Shown: positions 1-8,746, numbered from the stretch's first letter. The stretch: 64,000 bases of DNA from Asaia bogorensis (GCA_945897825.1 CAMDGX010000006.1:1-64000); one strand, 5' to 3'. The notes: a model not told the origin generated them from the letters alone. Numbers and translations: made by a program.

Positions 1-13
1 AGGGAGAGATGCG

Positions 14-652
14 ATGCGCAAGGCCGCGACACCGTTCCTGAGCGGGCGCCGCTGGATGCTGGCGGGGCTGGCGGCCGCCGCCGTGCCCGGGGTCGCGCGG
101 GCCCAGGCGCTGGCGCCGACGCCGCGGCAGACGACGGGGCCGTTCTATCCGGTGGACTGGTCCGGCGACATCGACGGCGACCTGGTGCGCGTCACCGGCG
201 CGGCGGCGCAGGCGCAGGGGGTGGTGACGCATCTGCGCGGGCGCGTGCTGGACGAAGCCGGGCGCCCGGTGCCGGGTGCCACGGTGGAGATCTGGCAGTG
301 CGACGCCTTCGGCCGCTACCGCCATCCGCGCGACCGGGCCGACGGGCGCGACGCGGGGTTCCAGGGGCGCGGGCGAGTGGTCTCCGGCATCGACGGCAGC
401 TACGCGTTCCGCACCATCCGGCCGGTGACCTATCCCGGGCGCACGCCGCATATCCATGTCTCGGTGGCAACCGGGGGCGCGAAGCTGGTGACGCAGTTCT
501 ACGTCGCGGGCGAGGCGCAGAACGAGCGCGACTTCCTGTTCAACAGCCTGCGCGACGAACGCGCGCGGGAGGCCGTGCTGTTGCGGCTGGCGGCGGCGGA
601 GCGCGTCGAGGCGGGGGCGCTGCTGGGGGAGAAGGATATTGTTCTAGGGTAA
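14..652 (+). CDS. Intradiol ring-cleavage dioxygenase, exported
   Basis: A 212-residue member of the intradiol dioxygenase family, non-haem Fe(III) enzymes that open catechol-type rings between the two hydroxyls. The Fe ligands are visible as Tyr102 (GRYRHP), Tyr140, His146 and His148 (YPGRTPHIH). The short loop between the second Tyr and the His pair is typical of the small single-subunit branch rather than of protocatechuate 3,4-dioxygenase. Residues 1-32 form a Tat-like leader (GRRWML, then a hydrophobic stretch ending ARAQA), so a periplasmic enzyme is likely. The ATG at 14 follows AGGGAGAG. It may belong to an operon entering from the left. No catabolic partner lies next to it, so the substrate is unknown. 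Confidence 0.85.
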   Translation: MRKAATPFLSGRRWMLAGLAAAAVPGVARAQALAPTPRQTTGPFYPVDWSGDIDGDLVRVTGAAAQAQGVVTHLRGRVLDEAGRPVPGATVEIWQCDAFGRYRHPRDRADGRDAGFQGRGRVVSGIDGSYAFRTIRPVTYPGRTPHIHVSVATGGAKLVTQFYVAGEAQNERDFLFNSLRDERAREAVLLRLAAAERVEAGALLGEKDIVLG

Positions 653-792
653 GGAAGACCTTCTTTTTCTGAAGAAAAAGAAGCAAAAAGACTTCATCCA
701 TTTGCACCGTGCGTTTCCTGTTTGGCGCGGCGCAAAGGAATGAAAGTTTTTTGGTTCTTTTTTTTCAAAAAAGAACGTTCTTACTTGCTTGC
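653..792. repeat. Compound palindromic intergenic element, copy 1
   Basis: First of five related elements in the window. Left hairpin 660-683 (11-bp arms, loop GA) and right hairpin 754-776 (10-bp arms, loop TTC) bracket an inner region with CAAAAAGACTTCATCCATTTG on the left and AATGAAAGTTTTTTGG on the right. The left hairpin uses CTTCTTTTTCT arms and the right GTTCTTTTTT arms. It separates two convergent genes, and its right edge supplies the TAA stop of the minus-strand gene. The A-tract/stem/T-tract layout suggests a bidirectional terminator; that function is inferred. Short reading frames through it (Lys/Phe/Leu-rich) are artefacts. Confidence 0.85.
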
Positions 793-2859
793 TGTGGCCA
801 TGATCCGCTCCCGCGTCAACGGCATATCCCTGAGCCTCAGCCCGAGCGCATGGGCCGCCGCGTTGGCGATGGCCGCGGCCGTCGGCCCCATGGTGCATTC
901 ACCCATGCCGAGTGGCGGCTCGTCGGGCGTGTCCATCAGCTCGATCTCGATCGGCGGGATTTCGGAGAAGCGCAGGATCGGGTAGTCGGCCCAGCTGCGC
1001 GTGGCGGTGCCGGTTTCGTCGATGCGGTGCTGTTCCTTCAGCGCCATGCTGGCGGCCTGGATGATGCCGCCTTCGAGCTGGGCGCGCACGCCGTCGGGGT
1101 TGATGGCCAGGCCCGAATCGGCGGTGCACCAGATGCGGCGCAGGCGGATCTCGGTGTCGGCCTCGACCTGGACGACGACGCAGGCGTAGCCGCTTTTGTT
1201 CTTGTAGCGCGCGAAGCCCATGCCGAGGCCGGTGCCGGTGCCGGCGGGGCCGCGACGGGCCCAGTCCGATAGGGCGGCGGCGCGGACGACGAGGGCGTGG
1301 GCGCGGGGTTCGCTGAGCAGGCGCAGGCGGTAGGCGGCGGGGTCGATGCCGGCGCGGTCGGCGAGTTCGTCGAGGAAGCATTCGAGCGCGAACACGTTCA
1401 CCACGGCGCCGAGGCCACGCAGGGCGGAGGTGCGGATGGGGGTGCCGGCGACGAGGTGGTGCGTGTAGCGCCAGGCCGGGATGTCGTAGTACGGCACGAT
1501 GTTGCGGGTGCCGGCGCCGGGATAGGGGTCGGAGGATTCGGCGGGCGGCGGCAGGGGCTGGGCGTTCGGCAGGGTGCGCGAGGCGAGCAGGCGGCCGGGG
1601 GCGCGGTTGACGTGGACGCCGCTGGTGATGGTGGCGGACAGGTCGATAGGCAGGCCTTCGTCGTTGAGCACGGCGCGCAGCGTGGTTTGCATGGCGGTGC
1701 CGGCGGGGGCGAAGGCGAATTCGTCGGCGCGCGACCACAGCACGCGAACCGGCGTGCCGGGGACGAGGGTGGCGATGATCGCGGCATCGAGGGCCGCGTC
1801 GTCGGCGCCGTTGTGGCCGTAGCAGCCGGGGCCGTGGGCGTGGCGGACGATGATGCTCTCGGGGTCGCGTTGGAGGGTTTGCGCGGCGTTGAGGCGGAAC
1901 GGATAGACGCCCTGGACGTGGGTGAACACCTCCAGGATACCGCCCTGTTCGTGCGCCACGGCGCAGGACGGGCCGAGCGAGGCGTGGGCGATGTAGGGGC
2001 GGGAGTAGGTGGCTTCGTGGGCCGGGCCGGCGGGGGGCGGGGCGTCGCTGCCGCGGGTTCGGGTGTCGGATGGTTGGGTGGCGAGCCAGGCGGCGTCGGC
2101 CATGTCGGGCGTGGGCGTGTCGCAGTTGTCCCAGCGCGGGGCGGCGGCATCCACGGCGTGGCGCAGGGCGGGTTCGCTCGGGGCCAGGATGGCGGCGAAG
2201 TCGCCGGAGCGGACCAGGCGGGCGCCGTGGCGCGCGAGGGCCGCTTCGTTCACGCCGGCCAGCGTGGCGCCGGGGCGAGGCTGGCGGAGGACGCGGGCGT
2301 GGAGCATGCCGGGCAGGGTCATGTCGTGCACGAAGCCGCCGCCGGCGAGCTTTTCCGGCAGGTCCCGGCGCGCGGTGCTGGTGCCGACGATGCGGTGTTT
2401 TGCGCGCGGCTTCGGGGCCACGGCGCCGGTGGCGTCGCGGGCGAGGCTGATGCGGGGGGCGAGGGTCCAGTAGTCGTGGCCGGTGGCGCTGCCGTCGTGC
2501 AGGATGGCGCCGTCCTCGATGTCCAGCGCCTCGGGGGCGGTGTTCAGCAGCCGGGCCGCCTCGGCGAGGAACAGCGCGCGGGTCTCGGCGCACACCAGCC
2601 GCAGCGAGGCGCCGCCGATCTCGATCGACAGCGAGCTGGAGGTGGAGCCCTCGTCGGGCGCGAGCTGCGTGTCGCCGGCGCGCCAGGACAGGCGGTCGAG
2701 CGAGACGTCCAGCTCCTCGGCGGCGATCTGGGCCAGCGCGGTGGCGATGCCCTGGCCGATCTCGACCTTGCCGACATTCACCTGCACCTGCCCGGCCTGG
2801 AAGCGCAGCCAGCGGTCGAGGCGGGGGTTGTCGGCGAGGCTCTTGGGCAGGTCGGTCAT
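781..2859 (-). CDS. Molybdenum hydroxylase large subunit (IorB/aldehyde oxidase type)
   Basis: A 692-residue molybdopterin-binding subunit of the xanthine dehydrogenase/aldehyde oxidase superfamily, which hydroxylates an aromatic or aldehyde carbon with water-derived oxygen. The N-terminal motif VGKVEIGQGIATALAQIAAEELD is characteristic, and the C-terminal GMGECTMGPTAAAIANA carries the presumed catalytic Glu (usual form GVGE). There is no obvious export signal. It overlaps the 2Fe-2S gene by 4 bases (ATGA), so the two are translationally coupled. No FAD-binding medium subunit lies nearby, which points to an IorAB-like two-subunit enzyme that passes electrons to another carrier. It is slightly shorter than usual (about 730-780). 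The substrate cannot be read from sequence. Confidence 0.88.
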   Translation of the reverse strand: MTDLPKSLADNPRLDRWLRFQAGQVQVNVGKVEIGQGIATALAQIAAEELDVSLDRLSWRAGDTQLAPDEGSTSSSLSIEIGGASLRLVCAETRALFLAEAARLLNTAPEALDIEDGAILHDGSATGHDYWTLAPRISLARDATGAVAPKPRAKHRIVGTSTARRDLPEKLAGGGFVHDMTLPGMLHARVLRQPRPGATLAGVNEAALARHGARLVRSGDFAAILAPSEPALRHAVDAAAPRWDNCDTPTPDMADAAWLATQPSDTRTRGSDAPPPAGPAHEATYSRPYIAHASLGPSCAVAHEQGGILEVFTHVQGVYPFRLNAAQTLQRDPESIIVRHAHGPGCYGHNGADDAALDAAIIATLVPGTPVRVLWSRADEFAFAPAGTAMQTTLRAVLNDEGLPIDLSATITSGVHVNRAPGRLLASRTLPNAQPLPPPAESSDPYPGAGTRNIVPYYDIPAWRYTHHLVAGTPIRTSALRGLGAVVNVFALECFLDELADRAGIDPAAYRLRLLSEPRAHALVVRAAALSDWARRGPAGTGTGLGMGFARYKNKSGYACVVVQVEADTEIRLRRIWCTADSGLAINPDGVRAQLEGGIIQAASMALKEQHRIDETGTATRSWADYPILRFSEIPPIEIELMDTPDEPPLGMGECTMGPTAAAIANAAAHALGLRLRDMPLTRERIMATASK

Positions 2860-3305
2860 CGCGCCATCTCCCGTGAAGCGCGTTCGACGGCGCGCAGGAT
2901 GCGCGGATGGGCGCCGCAGCGGCACAGCTGCGGGTCGAGGGCCGCGGCGATCTGGTCGCGGGTCGGCGTGGGGTTGCGGGCGAGCAGGGCGGCGGCGGCG
3001 ACCGCCATGCCGGACAGGCAGTAGCCGCACTGCCCGGCCTGTTCGGCGAGCAGGGCGGCGATGATCGGGTGGTCCTGGAGCCCCTCGAGGGTGGTGACCG
3101 CCCTGCCCTGCAGCGTGCCGATCTCGCGGCCGCAGGATTGCACGGGCGCGCCGTCGACCAGCACGAGGCAGGCGCCGCATTGTTCCTCGCCGCAGCCGAA
3201 GCGGCTGCCGGTCAGGCCGAACTCGCCGCGCAACACGTCGAGCAGGGGCGTGGTGGCGGGGGCGGCGCTCTCGCGCGGCGTGCCGTTGACGACGACGGTG
3301 GTCAT
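2856..3305 (-). CDS. 2Fe-2S subunit of molybdenum hydroxylase (IorA/CoxS type)
   Basis: A 149-residue iron-sulfur subunit with the two-cluster pattern of the family. The N-terminal plant-ferredoxin-like cluster has FGCGEEQCGACLV plus a later Cys (QSCG). The C-terminal helical domain has GQCGYCLSGM and LCRCGAHPRI. It passes electrons from the Mo cofactor of the neighbouring large subunit. It overlaps both neighbours by 4 bases, the large subunit downstream and the PhyH gene upstream, so the three genes form one translational unit. Start chosen at the ATG inside the PhyH stop region (3305-3303). Confidence 0.92.
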   Translation of the reverse strand: MTTVVVNGTPRESAAPATTPLLDVLRGEFGLTGSRFGCGEEQCGACLVLVDGAPVQSCGREIGTLQGRAVTTLEGLQDHPIIAALLAEQAGQCGYCLSGMAVAAAALLARNPTPTRDQIAAALDPQLCRCGAHPRILRAVERASREMAR

Positions 3306-4123
3306 GCCTTGGCGAACCCCGCGTTCTGGATGGCGGCGAAGCGGTCCGACGCGAGCTGGTGGGCGGCCTTCGCCTCGGCCGACATCTCGCCCACGAGGCG
3401 CGATTCGGCATGGAAGTGCCCGAAGCGGTCCTCGCCGCGCACCAACAACGCGCTGGGCTTGGCGGGGCCGGTGGGGCGGACGGTGGTCGGGATGTAGCTG
3501 ATGCCGTAGCCCATGCGGCGGTCGGAATTGTTGTTCGGGCCGGAGCTGTGGATGGTCTTGGTGTGGTGCAGCGACAGCTGGCCGGCGCGCAGCGGCACCG
3601 CGACGCCGGTCTGGCCCTCGTAGCCCGGCAGGCCCTGGCCGCGGCGGATCATGTTGTGCTTGGCCGGCTTGTCCTCGTGCTGGAGCCACGGTCCGGTGTG
3701 GCTGCCGGGGATCATGTGCATGCAGCCGGCCTCGACGCTGGCTTCGGACAGCGCCACCCAGGCGGTGACGTGCAGCGCCGGGTCGAGGTGGAAATGCGCG
3801 CCGTCCTGGTGCCACAGCACATAGGCCGGCGTGTTCGCCTCCTTGATCCACATGGTCGAGTGGAAGGCCAGGATGTTCGGACCGATCACGTCCTCCACCG
3901 CATCCAGCACGCGCGGATGGTGGACGATGGCGTCGGCCCAGTCGAACAGCAGGTAGGATTTCGACTTCTCCGGGAAATCCAGCGGATGACCCATGCGCTG
4001 CTCCCACCGCTCCAGGCCGGCGCGGTACTGCGCGACCTCGTCGGCGGCGAGAACATCGACCGGGCCGCAGAAGCCGTCGGCCTCGTACTGGGCGCATTGC
4101 GCGGCGCTGAGGATCTTGGGCAT
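3302..4123 (-). CDS. Phytanoyl-CoA dioxygenase (PhyH) family protein
   Basis: A 273-residue Fe(II)/2-oxoglutarate-dependent oxygenase. The facial triad is visible as His105-x-Asp107 (WHQDGAHFH) and His192 (TIHSSGPN). Arg202/203 after the Asn-rich turn is the likely 2-oxoglutarate anchor. Start ATG at 4123 follows GGGAGGAG on the coding strand. It is the first gene of a three-gene overlapping operon with a molybdenum hydroxylase, so it probably hydroxylates a substrate or product of the same catabolic route. PhyH homologues act on many small molecules and CoA is not required in most, so the substrate is open. Confidence 0.88.
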   Translation of the reverse strand: MPKILSAAQCAQYEADGFCGPVDVLAADEVAQYRAGLERWEQRMGHPLDFPEKSKSYLLFDWADAIVHHPRVLDAVEDVIGPNILAFHSTMWIKEANTPAYVLWHQDGAHFHLDPALHVTAWVALSEASVEAGCMHMIPGSHTGPWLQHEDKPAKHNMIRRGQGLPGYEGQTGVAVPLRAGQLSLHHTKTIHSSGPNNNSDRRMGYGISYIPTTVRPTGPAKPSALLVRGEDRFGHFHAESRLVGEMSAEAKAAHQLASDRFAAIQNAGFAKA

Positions 4124-4246
4124 GGCGTGTCTCCTCCCTGGTGAGGCAGCGTAACGCGCGGGGGGCGGCCTTGAAAGCATTCGGTGGCGATGTTGGTATG
4201 GTGCGCCGCCACGCGACGCCGGGCCGCGCAACCAGGAGTGCTGACC

Positions 4247-5215
4247 ATGCTTCCACCCGCCGACCGGCTGACTGTCTGTTTCGCCCATGTCGCCTACCAG
4301 ATGCAGGCGCGGTTCGCGCTGCGCGAGGCGGGGATCGCCAGCTTCGAGGTGCGCGACCGCGCTTCGCTGGAGGCGCGGATCGGCGAGGCCGACGTGCTGG
4401 TGGTGTCCGGCCTGTGGCGCAACGAGCTGGCGGCGATGGCGCCGAAGCTGAAATTCATCCAGTCGATCGGCGCCGGGACCGACCAGTTCGACCGCGCGCT
4501 GCTCGACTCCAAGGGCATCAGGCTCGCCAGCGCCGCCGGCGTCAACGCGCGCGCGGTCAGCGAGCATGCGATGTCGCTCGTGCTGGCGCTGGCCCGCCGG
4601 CTGCCGGAGGCGCGGGACAACCAGGGGCGGAAATTCTGGCGCGGCATGATCGGCGACCTGGCCCAGCGCGAGGACGAGCTGGAGGGCAAGACGATGGTGG
4701 TCGTCGGGCTCGGGCGCATCGGTGGGCGGCTGGCGCAGCTGGCGAAGGCGTTCGACATGCGGGTGATCGGCGTGCGGCGCGACCCGGCCGGCGGGCGCGG
4801 GGCGGCGGACGAGGTGCATGCCCTCGCCGCCCTGCCCTCGCTGCTGCCGACGGCGGATTTCGTCGTGCTGACCTGCCCGCTAACCGCCGAGACGACCAAT
4901 CTGATCGACGCGCGGGCGCTCGCGGCGATGCGCCCCTCGTCCTACCTGGTGAACTGCGCGCGCGGCCGCGTGGTCGACGAGCCGGCGCTGGTCGCCGCCC
5001 TGCATGAAGGCACCATCGCCGGCGCCGGGATCGACGTGACGTGGGAGGAGCCGCTGCCGGCCGAAAGCCCGCTGTGGGATGCGCCGAATGCCTTCGTCAC
5101 GCCGCACACCGCCGGCGAGACGCGGCGCTACGAGGACAATGTGCTCGACATCCTGATGGAGAACCTGTCGCGCCAGTGGCACGGCGAGGCGGCGCTGCTG
5201 AATCAGGTGGTCTAG
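4247..5215 (+). CDS. D-2-hydroxyacid dehydrogenase, NAD(P)-binding
   Basis: A 322-residue D-isomer-specific 2-hydroxyacid dehydrogenase that interconverts a 2-oxoacid and a D-2-hydroxyacid. The Rossmann motif GLGRIGGRLA starts near residue 154. The catalytic Arg239 (NCARGR), Glu268 (TWEEPL) and His287 (TPHTAG) are all present. Start ATG 4247 is preceded by AGGAG; in-frame codons further upstream lie in the divergent intergenic region and lack a ribosome site. It diverges from the PhyH/Mo-hydroxylase operon and is followed 12 bases later by an esterase-like gene, so the two may be co-transcribed. Substrate not assignable. Confidence 0.9.
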   Translation: MLPPADRLTVCFAHVAYQMQARFALREAGIASFEVRDRASLEARIGEADVLVVSGLWRNELAAMAPKLKFIQSIGAGTDQFDRALLDSKGIRLASAAGVNARAVSEHAMSLVLALARRLPEARDNQGRKFWRGMIGDLAQREDELEGKTMVVVGLGRIGGRLAQLAKAFDMRVIGVRRDPAGGRGAADEVHALAALPSLLPTADFVVLTCPLTAETTNLIDARALAAMRPSSYLVNCARGRVVDEPALVAALHEGTIAGAGIDVTWEEPLPAESPLWDAPNAFVTPHTAGETRRYEDNVLDILMENLSRQWHGEAALLNQVV

Positions 5216-5227
5216 GCACCGCACCCC

Positions 5228-6673
5228 ATGGCGGCGGCGAGCTACTCGCACGAGGAGATCGCGGCCCGCGCGGCGGCGGCGCGCCGGCGCTCCCTCGAGC
5301 TGGCGGCGACGGGCAGCGGGAGCGCCGCGCGCCCGGCCTGGGACTTCAACCATGTCATCGCCTATGGCCAGTCGCTGTCGAGCGGCTGGGAGGGCTGGCC
5401 CGCGCTGTCGGTGCGGCAGCGCCACGACAGCCTGATGATCGGGGGCTCGGTGCACGGCACCAGCGAAAGCGGGCCGCGCTTCGAGGCGGCGGGGTGGGAG
5501 GCGTTCCGCCCGCTGGTCGCCACCGTGATGAGCAACGGCGCCCGTGGCGAGGTGCTGCCGCCCGAGGCGGTCGCCGCCCTGCCGCCGGACAGCCCGGCGC
5601 TGGGCGAGACGGTGCTGGAGGGGGCGCTCGATTTCTGGCGCGGGCGGCAACTGGCGCTGCGCGCGGCGCGCGGCGACGCCAGCTTTCCCGGCCGGCTGGT
5701 CGCGACTTCCTGCGGCGTGGGCGGGAACTCGATCGAGCAGCTCGGCTTCGGCGCGCCGGCATTCGGCCGCCCGCTCACGGCCGCCGAGGCGGGGCGGCGG
5801 CTGGCCGAGGCGGCGGGCGGCACCTACGGCATCGCCGCCCTGCTGTGGCTCCAGGGCGAAAGCAATGCGGTCGGGCAGCACGGCACCCAGGACCGCGCGG
5901 ACTACCTCCGGCTGAGCGCGGCGCTGCGGGAGGACTTCAACCGCGCGGTCGTCGCCGGCGTATCGGGCCAGGCGACGATGCCGGCGGTGTTCACGCACCA
6001 GGTCAGCGGCCCATACGTGCGCGACGCGGCCGGATTGTCGATCCCGATGGCGCAGCTGGACTGCATGGACCGGCTGGCCGACTGGTTCATGGTCGGGCCG
6101 AGCTATCCGGTGACCGAGAAGGGCGGCCACCTGGACCCGAACGGCTATCGCTGGCTCGGCCAGCAATTCGGCAAGGTGATCCACCTTGTGCTCGACCTCG
6201 GCGCCGGCTGGCGGCCGCTGCATCCGCTGCGCGCGACGTCGCGCGGGGCGCAGGTGCTGGTCGATTTCCACGTGCCGCACCCGCCGCTGGTGTTCGGCCC
6301 CTGCTATCGCGGCACGGTCCCGGGCGAATTCCCCGATGGCGGCTTCAGCGTGACCGACGATGCCGGGCGGATCGGCGTGTCGTCCGCCCAGGTCGTGGCG
6401 GAGACCTGCGTGCTGCTGGCGCTGGAGCGTGCGCCGGGGCCGGGCGCGGCGCTGTGGTATGCCGGCGAGGCGCTGCATGGCGGCTACGGCAACCTGCGCG
6501 ACAGCGACCCGACGCCGGCCAGCGCCTGCTACGAATTCCGCGCCGGCAGCGGCCAGCGCCCGGAGGCCAACCGGCCGGAACTGGTCGGCCGGCCCTATCC
6601 GCTGTGGAACTGGTGCGTTGCGTTCCGCGCCGTGCTGGAGCGCGCCGTGCTGGAGCGCGAGGGAGCGGGGTAA
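5228..6673 (+). CDS. SGNH/sialate O-acetylesterase-like protein
   Basis: A 481-residue protein with the block pattern of the SASA/DUF303 carbohydrate-esterase fold. The nucleophile block is AYGQSLSSGW (Ser near residue 49), the middle block LWLQGESNA is near residue 207 and the C-terminal block GGHLDPNGYRWLG is near residue 300, followed by about 160 residues that look like a beta-rich accessory domain. No signal peptide is seen, so it is probably cytoplasmic. It starts 12 bases after the hydroxyacid dehydrogenase. The family deacetylates sugars, but this member is long and divergent, so the substrate is a guess. Confidence 0.65.
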   Translation: MAAASYSHEEIAARAAAARRRSLELAATGSGSAARPAWDFNHVIAYGQSLSSGWEGWPALSVRQRHDSLMIGGSVHGTSESGPRFEAAGWEAFRPLVATVMSNGARGEVLPPEAVAALPPDSPALGETVLEGALDFWRGRQLALRAARGDASFPGRLVATSCGVGGNSIEQLGFGAPAFGRPLTAAEAGRRLAEAAGGTYGIAALLWLQGESNAVGQHGTQDRADYLRLSAALREDFNRAVVAGVSGQATMPAVFTHQVSGPYVRDAAGLSIPMAQLDCMDRLADWFMVGPSYPVTEKGGHLDPNGYRWLGQQFGKVIHLVLDLGAGWRPLHPLRATSRGAQVLVDFHVPHPPLVFGPCYRGTVPGEFPDGGFSVTDDAGRIGVSSAQVVAETCVLLALERAPGPGAALWYAGEALHGGYGNLRDSDPTPASACYEFRAGSGQRPEANRPELVGRPYPLWNWCVAFRAVLERAVLEREGAG

Positions 6674-6735
6674 CCGCCGTTGCCGCGCTGCGGGCCGGGG
6701 GGCAGGATGCAAGCGACCAGGCCAGGAGTCCCCCA

Positions 6736-7236
6736 ATGAACGCCGACGAACTGCGCGCCGTGCAGGCGCCGATCAAGCAGCGCTACCGCGACGATCCGGC
6801 CAGCGCCCGCATCCCGGCCCGCGCCGAGGCGGTGCTGTCCAGCGACGACATCGCCTGCACCGTGGTGGGGCGCGAAGGGAAGCTGGTCGCCGGGCTGCAC
6901 CCGGCCGCCGGCGGCAGCGGCGAACTCGCCTGCTCGGCGGACATGCTGCTGGAAGCGGTGGTGGCCTGTGCCGGCGTGACGCTGCGCGCGGTCGCTACCG
7001 CCATGGGGGTCACGATCCGCAGCGGCCGCGTGGTCGCCGAGGGGGTGTGGGATGCGCGCGGCACGCTGGGCGTGGACCGCGCCACGCCGGTGGGGCTGAC
7101 GGAGGTGACGCTGGCCTTCGAGATCGACAGCGACGCCGACGCGGCCAAGCTCGACCGGATGATCCAGACCACCGAGCGCTACTGCGTCATCCTGCAAACC
7201 CTCCGCACGCCACCGGTGATCACGCTGCGGCGGTAG
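6736..7236 (+). CDS. OsmC family protein
   Basis: A 166-residue OsmC/Ohr-type protein. The two redox Cys of the family are visible, in VVACAGVTLRAVA and in TERYCVILQTL. Family members reduce organic peroxides or act as small thiol-dependent hydrolases. The second Cys block matches the OsmC rather than the Ohr type. ATG 6736 is preceded by CCAGGAG. It stands after the esterase gene and converges with the DUF3108 gene only 8 bases away, without an obvious hairpin between them. Confidence 0.85.
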   Translation: MNADELRAVQAPIKQRYRDDPASARIPARAEAVLSSDDIACTVVGREGKLVAGLHPAAGGSGELACSADMLLEAVVACAGVTLRAVATAMGVTIRSGRVVAEGVWDARGTLGVDRATPVGLTEVTLAFEIDSDADAAKLDRMIQTTERYCVILQTLRTPPVITLRR

Positions 7237-7244
7237 GAAGGGCG

Positions 7245-8132
7245 CTACCGGCGCGGCGGCGCCAGGGCGGCATCAGCGCGCTGGCGGACCAGCGGGGCGC
7301 CGCTCTGGGTGGCGGCGGTCAACGTCATCGTCGCGCTGCCCATCCAGCGCATGTCGAAGCGCATCCGCACCGGCAGCAGCGGTGCGCCGGGGCTGAGCCG
7401 GGCGAGCCAGGCGGTGCCGAGCTGCGGGCGGGCGACGCTCTCGCGGTCGGCGTCGCGCGGGAAGCCGGCGAGCAGGCGGCCCTCGAAATCGCAGCGCAGC
7501 GTGGGGCCGACGGAAATCGGCAGGGCCTGGGGCGGCAGGATTTCCCACCCGCCGGAGCGCACCGCGACCTCGAACAGCCGGCGGCCGTCATAGGTGCGAG
7601 CCTCGCCGTCGCAGCGGCCGGTCGTGGTGGCGCGCCGCGCCAGCAGGGCGGCGGCGCTGATGGTGTCGATCGTCTCGCGCTGGAGGTCGGGCGGCACCGG
7701 CTCGCGCTCGGTGTCGTTGGCCGGCTCCAGGCGCAGGAGGGTGGGTTGGCCGGCGGCGTATTCCATCAGCGTGCGCCGCGGCGTGCCGCGCCAGGCGCCG
7801 TCGACGGCGTAGCGCTGCGGCGCCACCAGGGCGGCGGCCATGGTCCCGGCCCAGCGCCCCTGGGCGAGGGAGCGCGTTTCGCCGCGCATCACCAGCCCGA
7901 AGGCGCCGACGGTGCGGGTGGCGATGTCGATGCGGTAGCCCGTGGCGTCCAGTTCCACATCCGCCTCGGTGGCCATCACCGACAGGCCGGCGACCTGGGT
8001 GGTGAAGGCCAGCGTGGTGAAGCTGCTTCCGGGCTCGGCGGCGCGCACGGGCCCGGCCGCGCCCATGGTGAGCGGCAAGGCGGCCAGGGCGGCAAGGAGG
8101 GGGGCACGCATGCCAAGGATGTAGGCCCGCAT
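7245..8132 (-). CDS. DUF3108 domain protein, exported
   Basis: A 295-residue protein with a cleavable-type signal (hydrophobic run to about residue 31, GPVRAAE), followed by an all-beta-looking chain of the DUF3108 type (GYRIDIATRTVGAFGLVMRGET, then YDGRRLFEV). A periplasmic or outer-membrane-associated location is inferred. The function of DUF3108 proteins is not established. The start at 8132 has GGAG six bases upstream; the internal ATG at 8111 has no ribosome site. It is transcribed away from the tRNA gene. Confidence 0.75.
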   Translation of the reverse strand: MRAYILGMRAPLLAALAALPLTMGAAGPVRAAEPGSSFTTLAFTTQVAGLSVMATEADVELDATGYRIDIATRTVGAFGLVMRGETRSLAQGRWAGTMAAALVAPQRYAVDGAWRGTPRRTLMEYAAGQPTLLRLEPANDTEREPVPPDLQRETIDTISAAALLARRATTTGRCDGEARTYDGRRLFEVAVRSGGWEILPPQALPISVGPTLRCDFEGRLLAGFPRDADRESVARPQLGTAWLARLSPGAPLLPVRMRFDMRWMGSATMTLTAATQSGAPLVRQRADAALAPPRR

Positions 8133-8197
8133 GCCACACTCCGCAACCGGCGGCTTGACTTGGCCGGCGTTCCCCCCTAATCCGCGCTTCCCGGGCC

Positions 8198-8272
8198 GGG
8201 CGCGTAGCTCAGCGGGAGAGCATTCGCTTCACACGCGAAGGGTCACAGGTTCAATCCCTGTCGCGCCCACCA
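8198..8272 (+). tRNA. tRNA-Val (anticodon CAC)
   Basis: A complete cloverleaf can be drawn by hand. Acceptor arm GGGCGCG pairs with CGCGCCC, D-arm GCTC with GAGC, anticodon stem TTCGC with GCGAA around the loop TTCACAC (anticodon CAC), and T-arm ACAGG with CCTGT around TTCAATC. The discriminator is A and CCA is encoded at 8270-8272. It is 75 nt with CCA. No integrase or direct repeat of the 3' end is seen downstream, so there is no sign that it serves as an attachment site here. Confidence 0.96.
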
Positions 8273-8308
8273 TTCCGGCCCGCCTTCCCCTCGCGCCGCA
8301 TTCCATCA

Positions 8309-8746
8309 TCAGCCGCGCGGCGAGAATTCCAGCTCCAGGCGATTGATGCCCCCGTCGTTGCGCGCATAGCGGGCCACGTCGGCATTGTGGCGGATCAGGT
8401 GCAGGCCGAAGCCACCCTGGTGGGTGCCGGCCATGGCGCCGGCGGTCGGGCGCAGCGGGGCCGCCAGCGGGTCGAAGGCCGGCCCGTCATCCTCGATCGC
8501 AACCGTCGCCCCCCCTGCCCCACACCATGCCAGCACCCACGCCCGCGTCGCGCCGCCCGCATGGCGGATCAGGTTCATCACCGCCTCCTCCACCACCAAC
8601 TCGGCGCGGAACAGCACGTCGGGCGGGCACCCGCCTGCCGCCAGATAGGCCTCCAGCCGCCGCTGGGCGCCGGCGAGGCTCGCGATCTCCAGCACGAGGC
8701 ACAGCCGCAGCCCGCCCGCAGGCGGACCGGCGGGAAGCAGGGTCAT
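8309..8746 (-). CDS. Anti-sigma-type ATP-binding kinase (RsbW/HATPase_c_2)
   Basis: A 145-residue single-domain GHKL ATPase. The N-box is LVVEEAVMNLIRHA, G1 is IEDDGPAFDP and G2 is GGFGLHLIR. Proteins of this size without a histidine phosphoacceptor domain are serine kinases of partner-switching systems that phosphorylate a STAS protein. It overlaps the STAS gene by 4 bases and lies in one unit with a PP2C phosphatase, which supports this. The final target (sigma factor or other output) is not encoded next to it. Confidence 0.85.
   Translation of the reverse strand: MTLLPAGPPAGGLRLCLVLEIASLAGAQRRLEAYLAAGGCPPDVLFRAELVVEEAVMNLIRHAGGATRAWVLAWCGAGGATVAIEDDGPAFDPLAAPLRPTAGAMAGTHQGGFGLHLIRHNADVARYARNDGGINRLELEFSPRG

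Noticed and set aside
644-985. Short Lys/Phe-rich reading frames across repeat copy 1 (and equivalents at 21680, 54182, 58527, 63021)
   Set aside because: They translate the A/T-rich hairpins, recur in both directions at every copy of the repeat and have no independent conservation; they are products of the palindromes.
1297-3024. Long plus-strand frame opposite the molybdenum hydroxylase
   Set aside because: It is a Gly/Ala/Arg-rich antisense shadow, caused by high GC at codon positions of the real minus-strand gene.
8198-8272. tRNA-Val as an integration site of a mobile island
   Set aside because: No integrase gene and no repeat of the tRNA 3' end were seen in the following 55 kb; neighbours look like ordinary chromosomal genes.
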